Origin: Thiobacillus sp.
Lineage (GTDB): Bacteria; Pseudomonadota; Gammaproteobacteria; Burkholderiales; Thiobacillaceae
Direction: 5' to 3'
NCBI GenBank assembly: GCA_024709165.1
Contig: JANJXF010000018.1
Location: forward strand, 1-37,414
DNA: 37,414 nucleotides
Part shown: piece after piece, positions 24,982-33,202 of the stretch
Position numbering within the stretch: the first letter of the stretch is position 1
Layout of the letters: the number at the start of each line of letters is the position of its first letter
Notes under the pieces: generated by a model
What the model was told of the DNA's origin: nothing
The model's database searches: none
What the model saw: the letters and a program-made list of their open reading frames with translations, nothing else
Translations under genes and position numbers: made by a program

Positions 24982-26067
24982 TCAGTGCACTCCGTTCACG
25001 AACAGCTGCGACAACGGCTTGCGCAACGAGCGGGCCAGCGGGGCGGGGCCATAGCCGATGCGCCCCATGAATACGGTCTGGCGCGCGTCGTCCGCGCCCA
25101 TCCAGCCTTCCATGCGGAGCGCCAGCCGGGCGGCGCGATCCCGGACCGCTTCGACGGCAGTGAACGGGCGTCCCTCGCGTATGTAGCGGGAGAAAATCAC
25201 CGGCGTCATCTCCGGCTGCATGAACAGGCCCAGGCTCGTGGCCACGAGCCACAGACGCTGCAGCGCGCGCCCGGCGGCAACGTAGTCGTCGGTGCCCGCG
25301 GGTGGACGCTCGGCGACGAGGGCGAAGTGGGCGGCACAGCGCAGGCCGGGCAGCAGGTCGAGCTGGAGGCGCGGCATGACGGTGCCGGCGAGCCAGGTGT
25401 TAAGAAATTCGACACGCCCCCAGCTGCGCAATGCCCAACGCATGAGACGCGCCGTCATGGGATCGACGCCGACAGCGCGTTCGGGAACGCGATCCTCGCT
25501 GAAGCGCGCCGCCCATTCGATGATGTCGCGGTGCGTCGGGTAGGCTTCCGGCATGGTGAGGCGGTTTTTCCCGTTGGCCGCCATGAAGCGCGCCAGCGCC
25601 CAGCGCCGTGAAATGCCCTCGAACCATACCAGCCGATAGCCGGGCACGCTGGCGGCAAGCGCCGCCTTGTGCGCGGGATCGAGGGGATGGCGCGACATCG
25701 CGCGGCGTTGCACAGTGCGCCGTTCGATCATCGCGACCAGCGGATCGGCCGCCAATCCCTCGCACGGGGCGAGGTGCACCTCATAAACCGGCGCGCTGTC
25801 CGGACATCCGGGCTGGCGCCGAACGTCGGCGTGCAAGCCCTCGGCCGTCGCGGCAATGGCCAGCGTCTCCAGCAAGGCGCCATGCGCGATCTGGCTGGCG
25901 TGGCCATCGAGGTCGTAGACACAGTGCGTGCGGGTGTCGTGTCCGAACACGCGCAGGCGGTCGTCCGCAAGCACCTCGAAACGCCACGGCTGGGTGTTGT
26001 CACCGCTGGGCGCCCAGCGGGCCAGTTCGAGAATGCGCCGCAGCGACGCGGAGATGGCGGAGTTCAC
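24982..26067 (-). CDS. Nitroreductase-fold flavoprotein, Acg/MoeY-like
   Basis: A 361-residue protein of the nitroreductase superfamily, closest in layout to the Acg (Rv2032) and MoeY (Rv1355c C-terminal half) type. It shows the entry motif LARWAPSGDNTQPWRFEVL and repeated nitroreductase half-domains; near the C-terminus are LVATSLGLFMQPEM and a final GRIGYGP segment. It likely binds FMN, and its substrate is unknown. The start is taken as GTG at 26067, one base after the ThiF stop; a frame extending to 26187 would overlap ThiF by about 120 bases. In MoeY a ThiF domain and this domain are fused in one protein, and here they are adjacent coupled genes. Confidence 0.8.
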   Translation of the reverse strand: MNSAISASLRRILELARWAPSGDNTQPWRFEVLADDRLRVFGHDTRTHCVYDLDGHASQIAHGALLETLAIAATAEGLHADVRRQPGCPDSAPVYEVHLAPCEGLAADPLVAMIERRTVQRRAMSRHPLDPAHKAALAASVPGYRLVWFEGISRRWALARFMAANGKNRLTMPEAYPTHRDIIEWAARFSEDRVPERAVGVDPMTARLMRWALRSWGRVEFLNTWLAGTVMPRLQLDLLPGLRCAAHFALVAERPPAGTDDYVAAGRALQRLWLVATSLGLFMQPEMTPVIFSRYIREGRPFTAVEAVRDRAARLALRMEGWMGADDARQTVFMGRIGYGPAPLARSLRKPLSQLFVNGVH

Positions 26068-26068
26068 C

Positions 26069-26926
26069 TCAGAGTCCCAGTTGCCGCCTGGCGATCGCCA
26101 GTGCAATACGGTTGAGGGGATGGCGGTTGCCGCCCGGACGCCAAGTGTGCGCAAGCCGGTTGCGGTAGGCATCGTACTGGATGCCATGCGGCGCCGCCCA
26201 TGCCCTGCCGCGGCCGAGCAGGAGCTTCAGCGTCTCGGCCGCCGCGACACCGGCGCAGAGCTGGCAGGCGACGACGGTCGACGGCCCCTTGCGCGCCCGG
26301 AGATCGACCCGTGTCCGGTCCGCCAGATAATGCCGGTGCAGCAGGCCGGGGGCGAGGCCCACGAGAAAGCGGATCGCCTTGTCCAGTTCGGCACGGCCGC
26401 GCAACTGAAAATAATCCTCGAAGCTCATATGCCCCGGCAGGAAATTGAGCAGGGCCGCACTCATGCCAAGCGGTGCGACGGTGACGGCGGGAATGCGGCG
26501 TTCGGCGCAGTAGGCGAAGACCCGCTCGCGCGCGTCGAACGCAAAAAAATCGAGGCCGTCGACGTAAAGGTCAACGCCGCGGAAGAATTCGGCAAGATTC
26601 TGCGCATCCACTCCCTGGGGGAAAACCCGGATGTCCGCCTCGGGATTGATGTCGCGCGCCATCCCGGCGAGAACCTCCACCTTGGAGCGACCGAGCGTGG
26701 CCATGCCCGCGCCGGCCTGGCGATTGAAATTGGCGAGTTCGAACTCATCCAGATCGGCGATGCAGAAACGTCCCACGCCCAGCCTTGCCAGGGCGAGAAG
26801 ATGAAATCCCCCCACGCCGCCCATGCCGGCAATGGCCACACACTTGCCGCGCAGGGCCTGCTGCTCGGATTCGGTGGTCCAGCCGATGTTGCGCGAAAAT
26901 GCGGTCGCGTAGTCGAAAGGACGCAT
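26069..26926 (-). CDS. ThiF/MoeB/HesA-family E1-like adenylyltransferase
   Basis: A 285-residue protein with the E1 adenylation fold: GMGGVGG (34-40) for ATP, ADLDEFELANFNRQ (57-70) with the acidic and Asn/Arg residues of E1 enzymes, and YVDGLDFF at the switch strand. Only one CxxC is visible, Cys221-Cys224 in VACQLCAG, and it lies in the crossover helix. The usual pair of zinc CxxC motifs is missing, so it is not a standard MoeB or ThiF. No ubiquitin-like partner ending in GG is encoded nearby, so it may adenylate a small carboxylate (inference). It is 17 bases after the FeeM-like gene and one base before the nitroreductase. Confidence 0.87.
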   Translation of the reverse strand: MRPFDYATAFSRNIGWTTESEQQALRGKCVAIAGMGGVGGFHLLALARLGVGRFCIADLDEFELANFNRQAGAGMATLGRSKVEVLAGMARDINPEADIRVFPQGVDAQNLAEFFRGVDLYVDGLDFFAFDARERVFAYCAERRIPAVTVAPLGMSAALLNFLPGHMSFEDYFQLRGRAELDKAIRFLVGLAPGLLHRHYLADRTRVDLRARKGPSTVVACQLCAGVAAAETLKLLLGRGRAWAAPHGIQYDAYRNRLAHTWRPGGNRHPLNRIALAIARRQLGL

Positions 26927-26943
26927 CTCGGCCCCTCCTGGGA

Positions 26944-27738
26944 TCAGCCCCCCTGAAGACGCCGCGCGATACCCAGCTCATCCGCTTTCGAAAAGCCGTG
27001 AGGGTAAAGCGATTTCTCGCCCGGCGGCGGCGGAAGCACGCCACCCAGTTCGGCGACCTTGCGATCGATGTAAGCCATCTCGATGTGCAGCAGCACGGCC
27101 GGCGCGCCGACCCGGGGGCACATTCTTTCCGGGCCGAGCTGTTCGTAGCCGAGCATTCGCTTGTAGAACAGCACATGGCGCGGATTCACTTCGATCACGA
27201 AATCCGTGTATTTGTGGATGTGGTAGGCATAGATGAAGGCGATATGGAACAACGCCGCGAGCACGGATTTCGACGCCGTGCTCTCGTCGACCGCCAGTTT
27301 CGTCAACTCGGCGACCCGTCTGCCCCGGGCGCGCAACTGATCGACTTCCGTCCGGTAGAGCTCGTCGACCACCAGCCCCGCCGGGCTGTCGAGACCAAGC
27401 GTCACGGTGCCGGCGACCTTGTCTTCCTGATGCGCTACCAGCGTGATCCGGTTGGGATCGCGTCTGACACCGCTGGCCCCGTAGCCACGCCAGCCGTACA
27501 TTTTTTCGATCAGCACGCTGGCCGACTTGCGCCGTTCGTCATCGTGCGCGAGGCGAATCTTGAATTCCTGCCGGCTGACCCGCGTGGTATCGCCGGCCTG
27601 CACCTGACTCTGGTCCAGGCACAGGTCCTTCAGGCGGTACGGCGACTGGAAGGAAACAATGGTCTTGTCCCATTCGTCGGGTTCGCGCCGGTTTCTTCTG
27701 AAACCGAAAATGGGTTTGTGAGACTCAGACATCATCAT
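26944..27738 (-). CDS. N-acyl amino acid synthase (FeeM-like) acyltransferase
   Basis: A 264-residue cytoplasmic protein with a GNAT/autoinducer-synthase-like fold matching FeeM, which joins an acyl-ACP fatty acid to an amino acid. The recognisable core is VAELTKLAVDES, then a helix LFHIAFIYAYHIH, then FVIEVNPRHVLFYKRMLGYEQLGP. A related 'exosortase-associated acyltransferase' group (TIGR03694) exists, and a search is needed to decide between them. Three ATG codons in a row (27738, 27735, 27732) offer alternative starts; a GGA lies six bases before the third. It is the first gene of the five-gene operon, about 105 bases downstream of hemB. Confidence 0.85.
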   Translation of the reverse strand: MMMSESHKPIFGFRRNRREPDEWDKTIVSFQSPYRLKDLCLDQSQVQAGDTTRVSRQEFKIRLAHDDERRKSASVLIEKMYGWRGYGASGVRRDPNRITLVAHQEDKVAGTVTLGLDSPAGLVVDELYRTEVDQLRARGRRVAELTKLAVDESTASKSVLAALFHIAFIYAYHIHKYTDFVIEVNPRHVLFYKRMLGYEQLGPERMCPRVGAPAVLLHIEMAYIDRKVAELGGVLPPPPGEKSLYPHGFSKADELGIARRLQGG

Positions 27739-27789
27739 TCCAGCCCCGCACGGGAAACGCAGTCCGGTCGTGTCCGCGCCCGGCTGCCA

Positions 27790-27795
27790 TCTATA
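27790..27795 (-). promoter_or_regulatory. Possible -10 element for the FeeM-like operon
   Basis: In the 105-base hemB-FeeM gap the minus strand reads TATAGA at 27795-27790, about 52 bases before the first ATG. No clear -35 lies at the right distance, and no -24/-12 sigma-54 match was found here. An 8-bp palindrome CAATATTG (27800-27807) sits just upstream. The operon may instead be read through from hemB. Confidence 0.3.
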
Positions 27796-27843
27796 CAGTC
27801 AATATTGCGACAACCGTGCGGCAAAACTTGAGGGAAGCACGTC

Positions 27844-28851
<1,008 letters not shown>

Positions 28852-28911
28852 CTATCTCCAAAAAAATTTTCCGAGCCGGCGGAACTCTCGTGCCGGATCA
28901 CCCTCTATCGT

Positions 28912-29016
28912 ACAGACGATTTGGTTCGTCTCCCGCTTTTCCTCCCTGAGCGGGTTGCCTTAATCCCCTTAAGGCACCTTTTGCCCCGATCCCTTCCCTT
29001 GATCGGGGCTTTTTAT
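28912..29016 (+). ncRNA. Candidate C-rich-loop small regulatory RNA in the hemB-engB gap
   Basis: The plus strand folds into four consecutive perfect hairpins: AGACGA/TCGTCT (28914-28931), CCCGCT/AGCGGG with loop TTTCCTCCCTG (28932-28954), TGCCTTAA/TTAAGGCA with loop TCCCC (28956-28976), and a terminator GCCCCGATC/GATCGGGGC with loop CCTTCCCTT (28983-29009) followed by T5. Three loops are C-rich; one contains CCTCCC, complementary to Shine-Dalgarno sequences. The RNA converges on engB exactly as Spot 42 does in E. coli and as ErsA/sX13-type RNAs do near engB elsewhere. A TATCGT at 28906-28911 could be the -10. No protein-coding frame explains this plus-strand terminator. Confidence 0.7.
28983..29014 (+). 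terminator. Rho-independent terminator of the small RNA
   Basis: A 9-bp perfect stem GCCCCGATC/GATCGGGGC with a 9-base loop, then TTTTTATT. It overlaps the last codons of engB on the opposite strand. There is no A-run on its left, so it works on the plus strand only. Confidence 0.9.
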
Positions 29017-29639
29017 TCCTGCGCACCGGCCACGGCCGGTTGCGCCCCGTCCGCTGCGGTGGGCTGCAGCCACGACTCGATGACCGCTGCCGCTTCGTCG
29101 GCACCGAGCTTCGACAGGCTGGAAAACAACTGCACGCTGACCTGCGCCATGCCGGCGAGTTCCGCACGCACGCGGCGTAGCGTCTGCGCACGCTCGCTGT
29201 TCGACAGTTTGTCGGCCTTGGACAGCAGGATGTGGACCGGCTTGCCGGTCAGCGCGAACCAGTCCAGCATCTGGCGATCCAGCGCCGTGAGCGGATGGCG
29301 CGCGTCCATGATGAGGGCGAGCCCGGCAAGCGCCTCGCGCGTCTGCAGGTAGGCCGACAGCAGCGCCTCCCACTGTGCTTTCACCGCCGGCGGCACCTTG
29401 GCATAGCCGTAGCCCGGCAGATCGACGAGGTAGATTTCCGGCGCGAGGGCGAAATAGTTGATGAGCTGCGTGCGCCCCGGCGTCTTCGAGGTGAACGCGA
29501 GCCGATGTTTGCGGGTGAGCAGGTTGATCGCGCTGGACTTGCCGGCGTTGGAACGGCCGGCGAAGGCGATTTCGCCGCGGCTGGGCGGCAGGTCGCGCAG
29601 GTGCGCGGCCGAGGTATGGAAGCGGGCGTGATGAAGCAC
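29013..29639 (-). CDS. engB: Ribosome biogenesis GTP-binding protein EngB/YihA/YsxC
   Basis: A small GTPase (208 residues from the chosen start) needed for late 50S subunit assembly. The G motifs are clear: GRSNAGKSS (G1), TPGRTQ (G2), DLPGYGYA (G3), LLSKADKL (G4), FSSLSKLG (G5). The open frame runs far upstream without an ATG in a sensible place. GTG at 29639 is chosen because [18 protein letters not shown] aligns with the usual EngB N-terminus, but it lacks a clear ribosome-binding site; a start slightly upstream is possible. The C-terminus ([16 protein letters not shown]) is a short Ala-rich tail. It is divergent from the cytochrome c4 gene. Confidence 0.93.
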   Translation of the reverse strand: MLHHARFHTSAAHLRDLPPSRGEIAFAGRSNAGKSSAINLLTRKHRLAFTSKTPGRTQLINYFALAPEIYLVDLPGYGYAKVPPAVKAQWEALLSAYLQTREALAGLALIMDARHPLTALDRQMLDWFALTGKPVHILLSKADKLSNSERAQTLRRVRAELAGMAQVSVQLFSSLSKLGADEAAAVIESWLQPTAADGAQPAVAGAQE

Positions 29640-29643
29640 GGAC

Positions 29644-29672
29644 TTGGCAGTAGTGGAGCTTGCAATTAAACT
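29644..29672 (+). promoter_or_regulatory. Sigma-70-type promoter of the cytochrome c4 gene
   Basis: TTGGCA (29644-29649) and TAAACT (29667-29672) are separated by 17 bases. Transcription would begin near 29679, about 33 bases before the cytochrome start codon. The same stretch must also hold the engB promoter on the other strand. Confidence 0.5.
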
Positions 29673-29711
29673 ACCTTTTTTACCAGGTTTTGCAAGCCTC
29701 AGGAGCTTTCG

Positions 29712-30326
29712 ATGAAATTCGCCCTTCCCCTGGCCGCCGCGCTGCTCGCCGCCTATCCCATCGTCTCGTTCGCCGCGACCCCGGGCAATGCCAAGGCCGC
29801 CGAGCCCATCGTCGCCCAGGTCTGCGCCGCCTGCCACGGCACGGACGGCAACAGCGTGGCCGCCGCCAACCCCAATCTGGCCGGGATGAATGCGGAATAT
29901 CTCTACAAGCAACTGAGCGAGTTCAAGGCAGGCACACGCAAGGGAACGGTGATGCCCGCCATGGTCGCCAGCCTGAGCGACGCCGACATGAAGAACCTTG
30001 CCGCGCATTTCAGCGTGCAGAAACCGAAACCCGCGACGGCGCAGGACCAGGCGCTGGCGCTGGCGGGACAGAAAATCTTCCGCGGCGGCGTGCAGGGCAC
30101 CGGCGTGCCGGCATGCGCCTCCTGCCACGGCGCGCAGGGTCAGGGCATTCCGGCGCAGTTCCCGCGCCTCGCCGGCCAGCACAGCGACTATGTGTACGGA
30201 CAGTTGAACGCCTTCCGCGTCGGCGAGCGCGACAACGACGCCGCGCGCATGATGCGCACCATCGCCGAGAAGATGACCGACGCCGACATGAAGGCGGTGT
30301 CCGCCTACATCCAGGGCCTGCGCTGA
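29712..30326 (+). CDS. Di-heme cytochrome c4
   Basis: A 204-residue periplasmic electron carrier. The signal peptide ends near SFAATPG. Two class I cytochrome domains each have a CxxCH heme site: Cys38-Cys41-His42 (CAACH) and Cys135-Cys138-His139 (CASCH). Axial Met candidates lie in GTVMPAM and [11 protein letters not shown]. Length and the two-domain repeat ([11 protein letters not shown] / [11 protein letters not shown]) are typical of cytochrome c4, which feeds electrons to terminal oxidases. CAGGAGC lies at good spacing before the ATG. The engB-cytochrome c4 neighbourhood is common in Betaproteobacteria, but the usual ccs/res genes do not follow here. Confidence 0.95.
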   Translation: MKFALPLAAALLAAYPIVSFAATPGNAKAAEPIVAQVCAACHGTDGNSVAAANPNLAGMNAEYLYKQLSEFKAGTRKGTVMPAMVASLSDADMKNLAAHFSVQKPKPATAQDQALALAGQKIFRGGVQGTGVPACASCHGAQGQGIPAQFPRLAGQHSDYVYGQLNAFRVGERDNDAARMMRTIAEKMTDADMKAVSAYIQGLR

Positions 30327-30370
30327 ACGACAGGATTGGCCGGAGGCCGCACGACGGCAGCCGGTTCGCA

Positions 30371-30400
30371 GGGGGGCGCGCGTCACCCCCCCTTTTGTTT
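30371..30400 (+). terminator. Rho-independent terminator after cytochrome c4
   Basis: GGGGGG (30371-30376) pairs with the C-run at 30386-30392 across a GC-rich loop and is followed by TTTTGTTT. The rest of the gap between cytochrome c4 and the DUF302 gene (30327-30608) shows no other clear gene or repeat. Confidence 0.7.
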
Positions 30401-30608
30401 CGCACCGCGCGCCTGCCGTCCCCCGGACAACACGCGAGATACCGTCACCCGTTCGCGACCCATTGTCTTGCCGGCGAACGGCAAATCCCCTTTGACGGCT
30501 GGTTGATTTGGACCTTGCCTGAGCGCCCCGGCTCGGCCACACTGGAAAATGAATAAAGTGTTGCGGCGTGTGGCCGCTGCTATGTCTGTTTCTGTCCCGG
30601 AGAGCCCC

Positions 30609-31322
30609 ATGCAAAAAAACATTGCCGCCCTGTTGTGCGCCGTCGCCGTCGGCCTGTCGGCCACGGCGTTCGCCCAGACGCCCGCCGCGCCGAAGTCCAC
30701 CAACCCCTACCTGCAGAACGTGCCGGCGCCGACACCCAACCTCTTCACGGTGATGCCCAAGGGCACCGGTTCGCTGGCGGGTTCCACCCCTTGGGCGATG
30801 ACGCCGATGCCGACGGCCGAGCAGAAGCGGCAGTTGATGAAGGCGATGCTCCCCATGCTCAGCAATATGGGCCTGAACATCCGCGACGTCATGAACTACA
30901 TGACGACCAAGTATCAGGCGAAGGCGGGTCTGTCGTTCGACGAGGTGGTGGAGTCGATGACCCTGCGCGCCAACCAGATCAATCTCAAGCTGGTCGGCCA
31001 TTCGCCGATGATCAAGGATATCCAGGCGGTGCTCGGCGACACCACCTCGCCACGCATGGAGGTCTTCCACTTCTGCGACATCGCCGCCGGCCGCGAGATC
31101 ATGCGCCTGGTACCCGAGTCGATCGTCTATCTGCCCTGCCGCATCGCGGTGATGGAAGACGACAAGAAGAACATCTGGCTGTTGACGCTGGACTGGGACA
31201 TGGCCTGGCTCGACAGCATCAATGGCTCGATGGGCATCACACCCGAGCTGGCCAAGATGGCGATCGACATGCGCGACAAAATGGACAACGCGATGCGCGC
31301 AGGTGCCAACGGCGACCTCTGA
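30609..31322 (+). CDS. Secreted DUF302 domain protein
   Basis: A 237-residue protein with a signal peptide cleaved after AFAQ, a Pro/Thr-rich linker, and a DUF302 domain at about residues 98-200 ([68 protein letters not shown]). DUF302 is of unknown function and is often found in sulfur-oxidising and methane-oxidising bacteria. Two cysteines in the domain (FHFC and LPC) could bind a metal or pair, but this is not shown. The start at 30609 follows GGAGAG; an upstream frame start at 30549 has no signal-peptide logic. The Met-rich secreted protein follows 68 bases later, probably in one transcript. Confidence 0.85.
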   Translation: MQKNIAALLCAVAVGLSATAFAQTPAAPKSTNPYLQNVPAPTPNLFTVMPKGTGSLAGSTPWAMTPMPTAEQKRQLMKAMLPMLSNMGLNIRDVMNYMTTKYQAKAGLSFDEVVESMTLRANQINLKLVGHSPMIKDIQAVLGDTTSPRMEVFHFCDIAAGREIMRLVPESIVYLPCRIAVMEDDKKNIWLLTLDWDMAWLDSINGSMGITPELAKMAIDMRDKMDNAMRAGANGDL

Positions 31323-31390
31323 CCTCCCCACGCAAACCTGCGCCGCCCGACGTGGGCGGCGCATCCACCCTGGCCCACCTGGAGACCTCC

Positions 31391-32035
31391 ATGCACCTCC
31401 GCACTCTCGCCCTCGCAGCCCTCATCGTCGGTCCCGCCAGCGCTCACGCGCAGTTCGGCATGGGCCAGCCGATGAACCCGATGATGAACCCCTTGACCAT
31501 GATGAATCCCATGACCATGGCCAATCCGATGATGAACCCCATGAGCATGATGGGCCCGTTGGGCATGGCGGCAGCGCCGATGCTCATGCCGCTGGGGGCC
31601 AACATGATGTCGACGCAGACTTTTTCCAGTCCGCAGGCCATGATGAACCCCTATCTCAACCCGATGGCCGCAAGCAACCCCTATCTCAATCCGTACGGCA
31701 GTCCTGGCGCGGGCTTCCCCGGCATGCCTTCTGGCGGCTATGGTTACGGTGCCCCCGCACCACAACCCTTCTTCGGAGCACCGCCGGCCCCCGCCTACGG
31801 TGCGCCGGCGCAGATGGCGCCGATGCCGTTCTTCCCGGCACCGGCCGCACCGGCGCAGATGGCGCCGATGCCTTTCCTTCCGCCGGCCGCCGCCGCACCG
31901 GCCCCGGCCATGAACCCGTTCGATCCGAGTTTCTGGATGCAGATGATGGGCGGCATGCAACCGACGGCACCCGCTCCGGCCGCGGTGGTCCCCACACCTG
32001 CCCCGGCCGCGGCGGCCCCCGCACCCGCCCCATAA
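31391..32035 (+). CDS. Secreted Met/Pro/Ala-rich low-complexity protein
   Basis: A 214-residue protein with signal peptide [20 protein letters not shown]. The mature N-terminal part is extremely Met- and Asn-Pro-rich ([23 protein letters not shown]). The middle has [15 protein letters not shown] repeats and a Gly/Tyr stretch. The C-terminal half contains a duplicated [12 protein letters not shown] block, from a 23-base direct repeat at 31805-31827 and 31850-31872, and ends in an Ala-Pro tail. Methionine-rich periplasmic proteins can bind Cu(I), which would suit the neighbouring cytochrome and DUF302 genes, but this is inference. GGAG lies ten bases before the ATG. No known domain. Confidence 0.78.
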   Translation: MHLRTLALAALIVGPASAHAQFGMGQPMNPMMNPLTMMNPMTMANPMMNPMSMMGPLGMAAAPMLMPLGANMMSTQTFSSPQAMMNPYLNPMAASNPYLNPYGSPGAGFPGMPSGGYGYGAPAPQPFFGAPPAPAYGAPAQMAPMPFFPAPAAPAQMAPMPFLPPAAAAPAPAMNPFDPSFWMQMMGGMQPTAPAPAAVVPTPAPAAAAPAPAP

Positions 32036-32141
32036 GCCGCGGCCCACGGCAGCGACGGGCCGGTAGTGTCCAGCGCCCATCGCTGCCTGTTCGCATCAAG
32101 ATCTGGACAATTTGCCCGTATTTGCGGCAAACTCGCGTCCC

Positions 32142-32672
32142 ATGACGATCAAGCGAACCGGCCGCGCCGCGGCCAGACCGGCTGATGTCCGGCGCCCGCG
32201 CCTCCTCGTGGTGCACGGCCCCAACCTCAACCTGCTCGGCAGCCGCGAGCCCCGGCATTACGGCCGGGCCACGCTGGCCGACATCGACCGCGCGCTTGTC
32301 GCGCGCGGCGAGAGCGCGGGCGCCCAGGTCGAATGCTTTCAGCACAACCACGAAGGTGCGCTGATCGAGCGCATTCACCAGGCCGGACAGGATGGAGTGG
32401 ATTTCATCCTCATCAATCCGGCCGGCTACACGCACACCAGCGTCGCGTTGCGCGACGCACTGGCGGCGGTGGCCATCCCCTTCGTCGAAATCCATCTTTC
32501 CAATATTCACACGCGCGAAAGTTTCCGCCACCACTCGTATTTCTCCGACCTGGCCATGGGCGTCGTCTCCGGGCTCGGCGCGCAGGGCTACGAACTGGCG
32601 CTGGAATACGCGCTGCGCCATCTCCAGGACAGGACCCCCCATGGACCTCAGAAAACTGAAAAAGCTCATTGA
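32142..32672 (+). CDS. aroQ: Type II 3-dehydroquinate dehydratase
   Basis: A 176-residue cytoplasmic shikimate-pathway enzyme converting 3-dehydroquinate to 3-dehydroshikimate. Signatures are [21 protein letters not shown] (active-site Asn/Tyr loop), [35 protein letters not shown] and [20 protein letters not shown]. It is longer than usual (about 150) because of a 20-residue Arg-rich N-terminus before [10 protein letters not shown] and a C-terminal tail. The start could be 32142 (chosen) or 32112. The tail overlaps accB by 32 bases. The aroQ-accB-accC order is conserved in Proteobacteria. Confidence 0.95.
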   Translation: MTIKRTGRAAARPADVRRPRLLVVHGPNLNLLGSREPRHYGRATLADIDRALVARGESAGAQVECFQHNHEGALIERIHQAGQDGVDFILINPAGYTHTSVALRDALAAVAIPFVEIHLSNIHTRESFRHHSYFSDLAMGVVSGLGAQGYELALEYALRHLQDRTPHGPQKTEKAH

Positions 32673-33090
32673 CCTCGTCGAGGCCTCCGGCATCGCGGAA
32701 CTGGAAATCACCGAAGGCGAGGAGAAGGTCCGTATCGCCAAAAGCATCGCCGGTGCACCGATGATGATGGCACCGCAGCCGCAGATGTTCCATGCGGCCA
32801 CACCGGCGGCTGCGCCCCCGGCCACAGCCGCACCCGCCGAAGAGACGGTCCCCGAAGGTCACGTCGTCCGCTCGCCGATGGTCGGCACCTTCTACCGCGC
32901 GCCGGCCCCCGGCGCCAAGGTGTTCTCCGAAGTCGGCCAGACGGTTGCCGCCGGCGATACGCTGTGCATCATCGAGGCAATGAAGCTCCTGAACGAAATC
33001 GAGGCGGACCAGGGCGGGATCATCAAGGCCATCCTGGTCGAGAACGGTCAGCCGGTGGAATACGGCGAGCCGCTGTTTGTGATTGGTTGA
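32641..33090 (+). CDS. accB: Biotin carboxyl carrier protein of acetyl-CoA carboxylase
   Basis: A 149-residue BCCP, the swinging-arm subunit for malonyl-CoA formation. The N-terminal helix [23 protein letters not shown] is typical. A Met/Pro/Ala-rich linker (35-66) leads to the biotinyl domain with the biotin-accepting Lys115 in EAMKLLNE and the BCCP thumb [18 protein letters not shown]. The start inside aroQ is fixed by the conserved [10 protein letters not shown]. accC follows 112 bases downstream, an unusually long gap for this pair, containing an inverted repeat. Confidence 0.97.
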   Translation: MDLRKLKKLIDLVEASGIAELEITEGEEKVRIAKSIAGAPMMMAPQPQMFHAATPAAAPPATAAPAEETVPEGHVVRSPMVGTFYRAPAPGAKVFSEVGQTVAAGDTLCIIEAMKLLNEIEADQGGIIKAILVENGQPVEYGEPLFVIG

Positions 33091-33115
33091 GAAAGGATTC
33101 GGGATCCAGGGACCA

Positions 33116-33180
33116 GAATTCAGGGAATGCACGGCTTTGCCGCGCCAAATCGACCGGCACACGGTGCTTTCCCTGAACTC
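33116..33180. repeat. Inverted repeat between accB and accC
   Basis: Two 17-base arms at 33116-33132 and 33164-33180 are complementary at 15 positions (core TTCAGGGAA / TTCCCTGAA plus GCAC/GTGC), around a 31-base loop. The left flank also contains a run of GGGATCCAGGGACCAG-type near-repeats. No T-run follows. It could be a dispersed repeat element, an RNA hairpin that sets the accB:accC ratio, or a processing site. Confidence 0.7.
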
Positions 33181-33202
33181 TGACGCCCCAGCCCCTGCAA
33201 AC

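Noticed and set aside
29645-29663. TGGCAG...TTGC before cytochrome c4, considered as sigma-54.
   Set aside because: GG and GC are 14 bases apart instead of 10. A sigma-70-type pair explains the region better.
29640-31364. Long upstream extension of the engB frame on the minus strand.
   Set aside because: The extension is antisense to cytochrome c4 and the DUF302 gene and shows no domain. EngB homology begins near 29639.
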